DNA of 5,600 bases, from positions 1 through 5,600 of the forward strand of contig JAICSZ010000162.1 in the NCBI GenBank assembly GCA_025936615.1. The letters are read 5' to 3'. This document shows positions 1 through 4,606 of this stretch, piece by piece. Source of the stretch: Pedococcus sp. GTDB taxonomy: Bacteria; Actinomycetota; Actinomycetes; Actinomycetales; Dermatophilaceae. The notes beneath the pieces are model-generated. The model had not been told where the DNA came from. It saw only the letters and a program-made list of their open reading frames with translations, and ran no database searches. Position 1 is the stretch's first letter, and each line of letters opens with the position of its first letter. Both the position numbers and the translations under genes were made by a program.

Positions 1-618
1 AAGGCGCTCAAGCTGACCATCCACCCGCCGCGGACCGACATCCCCATCTACCTCGCCGCGGTCGGCCCAAAGAACCTCGAGCTGGCCGGCGAGGTGGCCG
101 ACGGCTGGCACGCCATCTTCTTCAGCCCCGAGCACTCCGGCGACCTCGTCGAGTCCGTGGCCGCCGGCCGCCGTCGAGCCGGCGAGGGCACCGAGGCGGA
201 CCCCCTGGAGGGCTTCGACATCGCGCCCGCGGTGCCGGTCGTGATCGCCGACGACGTGCAGGCCGCCGCCGACTCGCTGCGTGCCTACGCCGCCCTGTAC
301 GTCGGTGGCATGGGGTCCCGCGAGCAGAACTTCTACAACCGCCTCGCCGTCCGGATGGGCTTCGAGGAGGCTGCGGCGAAGGTCCAGGACCTCTACCTCG
401 CCAGACAGCACCGTGACGCGGCCGCGGCCGTGCCGTTCGAGTTCATCGACGCGACCGCGCTGATCGGGCCCCGTGAGCGCATCCGCGACCGGCTCCAGCG
501 CTACGCCGAGGCGGGTGTGGGGACGCTGTCCGTGGCGCCGTTCGCAGGCGGCCTGGAGGAGCGGCTGCACGTCGTGCGCACGATGGCCGAGCTGATGGGG
601 GAGACTGGCGCCTCGTGA
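1..618 (+). CDS. LLM-class F420-dependent oxidoreductase, C-terminal part (5' end outside window)
   Basis: The frame is open from base 1, so the gene begins upstream; 205 residues and the TGA stop are visible. Luciferase-like (LLM) flavin/F420 oxidoreductases of this size are usually about 330-350 residues, so roughly 40% is missing. Supporting segments are IPIYLAAVGPKNLELAGEVADGW (visible residues about 15-37, the LLM strand and glycine-rich turn preceding the ADGW motif) and, near the end, GPRERIRDRL followed by YAEAGVGTLSVAPF, the helix and strand that close the TIM barrel in Rv3520c-like members. Known for the family: a soluble cytoplasmic TIM-barrel enzyme using reduced F420 (some members use FMN) for hydride transfer; the substrate cannot be read from the sequence. 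Its stop overlaps the uppP start, so the two are probably cotranscribed. GTG or ATG codons inside the visible part are internal and not starts. The cofactor assignment is by family resemblance. Confidence 0.85.
   Translation, partial: KALKLTIHPPRTDIPIYLAAVGPKNLELAGEVADGWHAIFFSPEHSGDLVESVAAGRRRAGEGTEADPLEGFDIAPAVPVVIADDVQAAADSLRAYAALYVGGMGSREQNFYNRLAVRMGFEEAAAKVQDLYLARQHRDAAAAVPFEFIDATALIGPRERIRDRLQRYAEAGVGTLSVAPFAGGLEERLHVVRTMAELMGETGAS
597..603 (+). promoter_or_regulatory. Ribosome-binding site of uppP
   Basis: GGGGGAG lies within the last codons of the oxidoreductase gene, 11 nt before the GTG at 615. The spacing is slightly long. Together with the GTGA overlap it supports translational coupling and the choice of 615 as the uppP start. 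Confidence 0.5.
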
Positions 619-1475
619 GCACCCTGAGCTACCTCGACGCGCTGGTCCTCGGCGTGGTGGAGGGCCTGACCGAGTTCCTGCCCGTCTCGTCCACGGGCCA
701 CCTGACCATCACCGAGAAGGCCCTCGGCCTCAAGGTCGACGACGTCGGCGTCACCGCGTACACGGCGGTCATCCAGCTCGGGGCGATCGTCGCCACCTTC
801 CTGTACTTCTGGCGTGACATCGTGCGGCTGTTCCTCGCATGGGCCAACGGCCTGCGCAGCGCGCAGGCCCGCGAGCACCACGACTACCAGCTCGCCTGGG
901 CGGTGGTCGTCGGCTCGATCCCGGTCGGGATCGTCGGCTTCGCGGCGAAGGACCTGATCAGCGGTCCGCTCCGGAGCCTGTGGGTGGTGGCGGGGGCACT
1001 CATCCTCTGGAGCGCCGCGATGTGGCTCGCCGAGAGCCGCCACGCGATGCTGGAGCGGCAGGGCGTCGACCGCGACGAGGGTGCGGTCACCCTCAAGGAC
1101 GGGCTCGTCATCGGCCTGGTCCAGTGCCTGTCGCTGGTCCCCGGTGTCAGCCGGTCCGGCGCGACCATCTCGGCCGGGCTCTTCCGCGGCATCAACCGGG
1201 TCACGGCGACCAACCTGTCCTTCTTCATGGCCATCCCGGCGCTCACCGCAGCCGGCCTGTTCGAGGCCGTCCAGGAGCGCGACCACCTCAAGGGTCTCGG
1301 CCTCGGCCAGATGGCCGTCGGCCTCGTGGTGTCCTTCGTGGTGGCCTACGGCTCGATTGCGTGGCTGCTGCGCTTCGTGCGCTCCAACAAGATCACGGCG
1401 TTCGTGTGGTACCGCGTGGCGCTCGGCATCGTCCTGGTCGCGCTGCTGGCGACCGGTGCCATGTCCGCGACCTGA
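615..1475 (+). CDS. uppP: Undecaprenyl-diphosphate phosphatase (UppP/BacA)
   Basis: Integral membrane enzyme that dephosphorylates undecaprenyl diphosphate, returning the C55 lipid carrier used for peptidoglycan and other wall polymers; raised levels give bacitracin resistance in other bacteria. The product has 286 residues, normal for the family. Both signature motifs are intact: the ExxxE motif with E16 and E20 followed by FLPVSSTGH (21-29, catalytic-site H29), and PGVSRSGAT (176-184, with R180 the expected phosphate-binding arginine). About seven or eight hydrophobic segments are visible (near 4-22, 48-65, 92-112, 121-139, 162-178, 199-217, 231-252, 263-283), and the family-typical FVWYRVALG lies near the C terminus. 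The GTG start overlaps the upstream TGA by 4 bp (GTGA), and residues 1-12 fit the usual short N terminus. It is convergent with corA and only 9 bp separate the stops. Identity is secure from the motifs. Confidence 0.96.
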   Translation: MSTLSYLDALVLGVVEGLTEFLPVSSTGHLTITEKALGLKVDDVGVTAYTAVIQLGAIVATFLYFWRDIVRLFLAWANGLRSAQAREHHDYQLAWAVVVGSIPVGIVGFAAKDLISGPLRSLWVVAGALILWSAAMWLAESRHAMLERQGVDRDEGAVTLKDGLVIGLVQCLSLVPGVSRSGATISAGLFRGINRVTATNLSFFMAIPALTAAGLFEAVQERDHLKGLGLGQMAVGLVVSFVVAYGSIAWLLRFVRSNKITAFVWYRVALGIVLVALLATGAMSAT

Positions 1476-1480
1476 GGGGC

Positions 1481-1498
1481 CGGGCTACAGCCAGCCCG
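1481..1498. terminator. Small palindrome between convergent uppP and corA, possible weak bidirectional terminator
   Basis: CGGGCT (1481-1486) and AGCCCG (1493-1498) form a perfect 6-bp stem with a 6-nt loop. It starts 5 bp after the uppP stop and includes the corA stop codon. No T-tract follows on either strand, so it does not look like a classical intrinsic terminator. As the only inverted repeat I see between the two convergent genes, it may serve as a weak bidirectional terminator or RNA 3'-end stabiliser. Confidence 0.25.
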
Positions 1499-2465
1499 AC
1501 CGTCGGAACGCGCGGTACAGCGCGACGCACAGCACCGCCATCAGCGCGAGCGCCAGGAAGTACCCGTAGTGCCAGTGCAGCTCGGGCATGTTGTCGAAGT
1601 TCATGCCGTAGATGCCGGCCAGCATGGTCGGCACGGCGGCGATCGCGACCCACGCGGAGATCTTGCGCATGTCGTTGTTCTGCTGCACCGAGATCTGCGT
1701 CAGGTGCGCACTGAGGATGTCGGTGAGCAGCCGGTCGTAGGACTCGACGTGGTCGATGACCTTGAGGAGGTGGTCAGCGACATCGCGCAGCAAGAGGCGG
1801 ATCTCCTTGTTGGGCAAGGGGGACCGCGACCCGTCCTGCAGCAGCTGCAACGGTGCCGCGAGCGGTGTCGCCGCCCGCCTGAACTCGAGGACCTCGCGCT
1901 TGAGCTTGTAGATCGTCTCCGAGTTGACGTCACCCGAGCCCGAGAACACGGCGGCCTCGATCTCCTCGAGGTCGGTCTCGAGCTCGGCGTCGATGGCGAG
2001 GTAGTTGTCGACGATGCTGTCGGTCACTGCGTGCAGCACGGCGATCTCGCCCAGCTTCAGCACGCCGGGGTTGGCCTCCAGTCGGTGCCGCACGTCGCTG
2101 AGCGGGTTGGCCTCGCCGCGCCGCACCGTGACCACGAACCGGTCACCGATGAACATCATCAGCTCGCCGGTCTCGACGTCCGAGGTCTCCTCGATGTACC
2201 GCAACGTCTTCACCACCACGAAGATGGTCTTGTCGTAGAGCTCCACCTTGGGCCGCTGGTTGCCCTTCACCGCGTCCTCGACCGCCAGCGGGTGCAGCTT
2301 GAGCTCGTCGTTGACCAGCTCGAACTCCGCGTCCGTCGGGTTCTTCAGCCCGATCCACAGGAAGGCGTGCGGGTCGTCGCCGGCACGGATCTCGTCGAGG
2401 GCTTCGCTGAGGTCGCCGCAGCCGTGCCTCACCCCGTGGCGGTACACGGCCTGGTCCACGATCAC
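1485..2465 (-). CDS. corA: CorA-family magnesium/cobalt transport protein
   Basis: Homopentameric inner-membrane channel for Mg2+, also Co2+ and Ni2+ in characterised relatives. The product is 326 residues, typical for the family. A soluble N-terminal alpha/beta domain and long stalk helices fill residues about 1-265. The hallmark pore motif YGMNF is at 286-290 (GMN 287-289) at the end of the first transmembrane segment (about 269-289). A periplasmic loop of about 11 residues (MPELHWHYG) precedes the second segment (about 301-319) and a basic C-terminal tail (RAFRRSG). The loop lacks the plain MPEL-plus-lysine pattern of some CorA proteins but retains MPEL. The GTG at 2465-2463 is chosen because it gives the family-typical N terminus IVDQAVYR and is preceded by GGTGGAG at 7 nt. 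The same frame stays open for 90 further codons upstream, but using them would overlap the divergent phosphatase gene with low-complexity Arg/Pro/Gly sequence. The gene is convergent with uppP and divergent from the phosphatase. Confidence 0.95.
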   Translation of the reverse strand: MIVDQAVYRHGVRHGCGDLSEALDEIRAGDDPHAFLWIGLKNPTDAEFELVNDELKLHPLAVEDAVKGNQRPKVELYDKTIFVVVKTLRYIEETSDVETGELMMFIGDRFVVTVRRGEANPLSDVRHRLEANPGVLKLGEIAVLHAVTDSIVDNYLAIDAELETDLEEIEAAVFSGSGDVNSETIYKLKREVLEFRRAATPLAAPLQLLQDGSRSPLPNKEIRLLLRDVADHLLKVIDHVESYDRLLTDILSAHLTQISVQQNNDMRKISAWVAIAAVPTMLAGIYGMNFDNMPELHWHYGYFLALALMAVLCVALYRAFRRSGWL

Positions 2466-2472
2466 GCGCCTA

Positions 2473-2479
2473 CTCCACC
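2473..2479 (-). promoter_or_regulatory. Ribosome-binding site of corA
   Basis: Read on the minus strand the site is GGTGGAG, 7 nt before the GTG at 2465-2463. Its near-ideal spacing decides the corA start against longer upstream alternatives in the same open frame. Confidence 0.65.
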
Positions 2480-2499
2480 ACGTCGTGGCCCTGGTCGCG

Positions 2500-2505
2500 A
2501 GGAGG
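2500..2505 (+). promoter_or_regulatory. AGGAGG, Shine-Dalgarno-like site upstream of the phosphatase gene
   Basis: Perfect AGGAGG lies 10 nt before the GTG at 2516 and 19 nt before the GTG at 2525. If the mRNA started upstream of it, it would favour 2516 (adding the residues MPH). If the TAGAGT at 2512-2517 is the -10 box, the AGGAGG is not transcribed and translation starts at 2525. The sequence alone does not settle which is right; the family N terminus favours 2525. Confidence 0.35.
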
Positions 2506-2511
2506 CGCACG

Positions 2512-2517
2512 TAGAGT
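2512..2517 (+). promoter_or_regulatory. Likely -10 box (TAGAGT) giving a leaderless transcript of the phosphatase gene
   Basis: TAGAGT fits the actinobacterial TANNNT -10 consensus and ends 7 nt before the GTG at 2525, placing the transcript start at or next to the start codon. It lies in the 59-bp divergent gap with corA, where a promoter is needed for the rightward genes. I see no convincing -35 element. The same arrangement recurs before the DUF3090 gene and mshC. Alternatively, the TAGAG part could act as a weak ribosome-binding site. Confidence 0.5.
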
Positions 2518-2524
2518 GCCGCAC

Positions 2525-3232
2525 GTGCCCACCTGCCTACTGGTCCGCCACGGACAGTCCACCGCCAATGGTGACGGGGTCCTCGCCGGCCGGCTCCCCG
2601 GCATACACCTCTCGCAGGTGGGGCACGAGCAGGTGGCTCGGCTGGCCGCCCGCTTCGCGGACTCAGGCGTCGTACGGGTGGTGAGCAGCCCGCTCGAGCG
2701 GTGCCTCGAGACGGCCCGGCCACTCGCCGCGGCACTGGGGGTGGACGTGGTGCTCGACGGGGACCTCGAGGAGTGCGCCTACGGCGCCTGGACCGGCCGC
2801 CGGCTCGCCGAGCTCGTCAAGGAACCGCTGTGGGCCACCGTGCAGGACGACCCCGCGAGTGCGCGCTTCCCCGACCACGACCGGTATGCCGCGGAGAGCC
2901 TCGGCGAGATGGCCGAGCGGGTGGTTGGTGCGGTCCGGCGCATCGACGCCGAGGTCGCCGCTGCATCGGGGCAGCGAGCCATGTGGGTCGCGGTGAGCCA
3001 CGGCGACCTCATCAAGGCGGTGCTGGCCGACGCGACCGGCGCCGGCCTCGCGCACTTCCAGCGCTACACGGCCGACCCGGCCTCGCTCTCGGCGGTGCGC
3101 TACGGCGAGCGGCACACCTTCCTGCTGGCTGCCAACGACCTGGCGCCAGACCTCGGCCGGTTCCGCGTGCCCGACGACAAGCGGTCGGGGGACGACGCGG
3201 TGGTCGGCGGCGGCCCGGGTCGGGCGAGTTAG
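2525..3232 (+). CDS. Histidine phosphatase family protein, MSMEG_4193 / Rv2135c type
   Basis: Cytoplasmic histidine-phosphatase-superfamily (phosphoglycerate-mutase-like) protein of 235 residues. The phosphohistidine motif LVRHG is at 6-10 (R8, nucleophile H9). A second arginine lies in SSPLERCLETA (54-64, R59), the probable acid/base E83 lies in LEECAYGAWTG (81-91), and the second catalytic histidine is H159 in VSHGD. All four pocket residues are present, so it should be an active phosphatase; the substrate is unknown. Phosphoglycerate mutase activity is less likely given the family placement. The C-terminal tail (about 215-235) is hydrophilic and ends GGGPG. The start is taken at 2525 because MPTCLLVRHG matches the short N terminus of the family and a TAGAGT box stands 7 nt upstream; a GTG at 2516 would add three residues. 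It heads the rightward block and lies 9 bp before the DUF3090 gene. Its stop TAG is part of that gene's putative -10 box. Confidence 0.92.
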   Translation: MPTCLLVRHGQSTANGDGVLAGRLPGIHLSQVGHEQVARLAARFADSGVVRVVSSPLERCLETARPLAAALGVDVVLDGDLEECAYGAWTGRRLAELVKEPLWATVQDDPASARFPDHDRYAAESLGEMAERVVGAVRRIDAEVAAASGQRAMWVAVSHGDLIKAVLADATGAGLAHFQRYTADPASLSAVRYGERHTFLLAANDLAPDLGRFRVPDDKRSGDDAVVGGGPGRAS

Positions 3233-3235
3233 AGT
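3230..3235 (+). promoter_or_regulatory. Likely -10 box (TAGAGT) upstream of the DUF3090 gene
   Basis: TAGAGT ends exactly 6 nt before the ATG at 3242, the leaderless-promoter geometry. Its first three bases are the stop codon of the phosphatase gene. No Shine-Dalgarno sequence stronger than the GAG inside the box precedes the ATG. If active, this promoter would transcribe DUF3090 and the genes after it independently of the phosphatase gene. Confidence 0.45.
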
Positions 3236-3241
3236 CGGGTC

Positions 3242-3778
3242 ATGGCGGTGAACGAGTTCGACCCCCCCGACAGGTTCGTGGCGGGCACCGTCGGGCCGCC
3301 CGGACAGCGGACCTTCTTCCTGCAGGCCAGCGAGGGCCGCAGGCTGCTCAGCGTGTCCGTCGAGAAGGAGCAGGTTGCGGTGCTCGCCGACCGCATCAAC
3401 GACATGCTCGACTCCTACGCCGGCGGCAGTGGGGGCGACCCTGCTGCGACCGAGGTTGCCGACAACGCACCGCTCGACACCCCGATCGAGGACGAGTTCC
3501 GGGTCAACACGCTCAGTCTCGGCTGGGACGAGGGCCGACAGGTGCTCGTCATCGAGTGCCTCGACCGCGACCCGGACGACCCTGAGTCCGTCGTCCCCGA
3601 CGTCCTGTCGGGCGAGCCCAAGCTGGTGCGCATCGTGCTGAGCCCCGCCCGCGCCCGCGCGTTCGCGCGCCGGGCCCAGAGCGTCCTGTCCGCCGGTCGG
3701 CCACCCTGCCCGTTCTGCGGGGGGCCCCTGGAGCCCGAGGGCCACATCTGCCCCCGGGCGAACGGCTACAAGCGCTGA
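3242..3778 (+). CDS. DUF3090 family protein with zinc-ribbon-like C terminus
   Basis: Small conserved actinobacterial protein of 178 residues (DUF3090; Rv2134c-like) with no established function. The N-terminal region, about 1-60 (FDPPDRFVAGTVGPPGQRTF, then residues like LQASEGRRLLSVSVEKEQV), looks like a beta-rich domain followed by a helix (43-58). An acidic, Ala/Gly-rich linker at about 60-83 is probably flexible. A second beta segment (FRVNTLSLGWDE, then VLVIECLDRD) and a helix rich in Arg/Ala (135-150) follow. The C-terminal PPCPFCGGPLEPEGHICPR (154-172) holds C156, C159, H168 and C170, a likely single-metal zinc knuckle. There is no signal peptide or membrane segment, so it is cytoplasmic. 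The ATG at 3242 has a TAGAGT box at 6 nt and gives the family-like MAVNEFDPPDRF N terminus. The next gene starts 5 bp after its stop. Family assignment is confident; metal binding is inferred from the ligand pattern. Confidence 0.93.
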   Translation: MAVNEFDPPDRFVAGTVGPPGQRTFFLQASEGRRLLSVSVEKEQVAVLADRINDMLDSYAGGSGGDPAATEVADNAPLDTPIEDEFRVNTLSLGWDEGRQVLVIECLDRDPDDPESVVPDVLSGEPKLVRIVLSPARARAFARRAQSVLSAGRPPCPFCGGPLEPEGHICPRANGYKR

Positions 3779-3783
3779 CGCCG

Positions 3784-4584
3784 GTGCGTCCGGACGGGTC
3801 CTCGGTCCTCGACGTGCTCGCGGACGGCGACGTCGACGTGGTTGGCCGCATCGCCGACGCGTCCAACCTCGCCCTGCTGGTGCGGGTCGGCGCAGCCGGG
3901 CTGCACGCCATCTACAAGCCGGTCTCGGGGGAGCGACCGCTGTGGGACTTCCCGGAGGGGACCCTCGCCGCCCGCGAGGTGGGCACCTACCTCCTCAGTG
4001 CTGCCGGCGGCTGGGACATCGTGCCCGAGACCGTGCTCCGGGACGGCCCCTTCGGGCCCGGGTCGGTGCAACGGTGGGTCGGCGACCCACTGGTCGAGCC
4101 GCAGCACCCTGTCGACCTGGTCGCCCCCGATGCCGTCGGACCGGGGTGGCTGCCGGTCCTCACCGGCGAGGGCGCGAACGGCCGGCCGGTCGTGGTGGTC
4201 CACGAGGACTCCGCCCCGATGCGCGCCGTCGCGGTCTTCGACGCGGTGGTCAACAACTCTGACCGCAAGGGCTCGCACCTGGTCCGCGAGGGGGCGGCGC
4301 TGCGCGGGTTCGACCACGGGGTGTGCCTGCACGAGGACGACAAGCTGCGCACCGTGGTGTGGGGCTTCGCCGGGCAGCAGATCGGTGACGACGACCTCGG
4401 TCGCGTCGAGCGCGTGCACGCGCTGGTGACCGACGGGACAAGCGAGCTGCGAGCCGCGCTCGAGCCCCTGGTCACCCCGGCCGAGGTGGCCGCGCTGGAG
4501 GTGCGCTGCCGCGCGCTGCTGGACCACGCGGCATACCCGGTCCCGACCGGCGAGTGGCCTGCCATCCCCTGGCCGCCGCTCTGA
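3784..4584 (+). CDS. SCO1664 family protein, PI3/PI4-kinase-like fold, function unknown
   Basis: A 266-residue cytoplasmic protein of the SCO1664 (Rv2133c-like) family, largely confined to Actinobacteria. Kinase-like elements appear in order: VGRIADASN (20-28), where a nucleotide-binding loop would be; K45 in AIYKPVSGERPLWDFP (candidate ATP-contacting lysine); E64 in LAAREV (candidate helix-C glutamate); VFDAVVNNSDRKGSH (151-165) resembling the catalytic loop of PI4-kinase-like proteins, with D160, R161 and H165; and GFDHGVCLH (175-183), whose D177 would bind metal in place of DFG. The order matches a minimal PI3/PI4- or HipA-like kinase lobe pair. Whether it phosphorylates a small molecule, lipid or protein is unknown. 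The GTG at 3784 is 5 bp after the DUF3090 stop with no clear ribosome-binding site, suggesting translational coupling. A GTG at 3838 would delete part of the conserved N terminus. It is followed 22 bp later by mshC. Confidence 0.91.
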   Translation: MRPDGSSVLDVLADGDVDVVGRIADASNLALLVRVGAAGLHAIYKPVSGERPLWDFPEGTLAAREVGTYLLSAAGGWDIVPETVLRDGPFGPGSVQRWVGDPLVEPQHPVDLVAPDAVGPGWLPVLTGEGANGRPVVVVHEDSAPMRAVAVFDAVVNNSDRKGSHLVREGAALRGFDHGVCLHEDDKLRTVVWGFAGQQIGDDDLGRVERVHALVTDGTSELRAALEPLVTPAEVAALEVRCRALLDHAAYPVPTGEWPAIPWPPL

Positions 4585-4594
4585 GGCAGCCACG

Positions 4595-4600
4595 TAGGCT
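4595..4600 (+). promoter_or_regulatory. Likely -10 box (TAGGCT) giving a leaderless mshC transcript
   Basis: TAGGCT fits TANNNT and ends 6 nt before the GTG at 4607, inside the 22-bp gap after the SCO1664-family gene. No Shine-Dalgarno sequence lies at a usable distance from the GTG, which favours leaderless translation. No clear -35 element is visible. Confidence 0.5.
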
Positions 4601-4606
4601 CTGCGC

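Noticed and set aside
94..96. GTG as a start for the oxidoreductase
   Set aside because: Conserved LLM sequence continues in frame upstream to base 1, so this codon is internal.
501..1286. Minus-strand open frame (261 codons) opposite uppP
   Set aside because: Highly charged Asp/Arg/Gly-rich translation typical of a reverse-complement shadow; uppP motifs on the plus strand are intact.
839..1714. Plus-strand frame rich in Arg/Pro/Gly overlapping uppP and the corA end
   Set aside because: Frame-shifted reading of uppP with low-complexity composition and no motif.
1569..2684. Long plus-strand open frame (371 codons) opposite corA
   Set aside because: Low-complexity His/Val/Leu/Asp/Glu composition is typical of the antisense of a GC-rich gene, and it opposes a clear CorA with GMN motif.
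2466..2735. N-terminal extension of corA by 90 codons
   Set aside because: The extension is Arg/Pro/Gly low complexity, overlaps the divergent phosphatase gene, and the GTG at 2465 has a good ribosome-binding site and the family N terminus.
2663..3745. Long minus-strand open frame (360 codons) opposite the phosphatase and DUF3090 genes
   Set aside because: It crosses two well-supported genes, has no recognisable motif, and its composition matches a codon-bias shadow.
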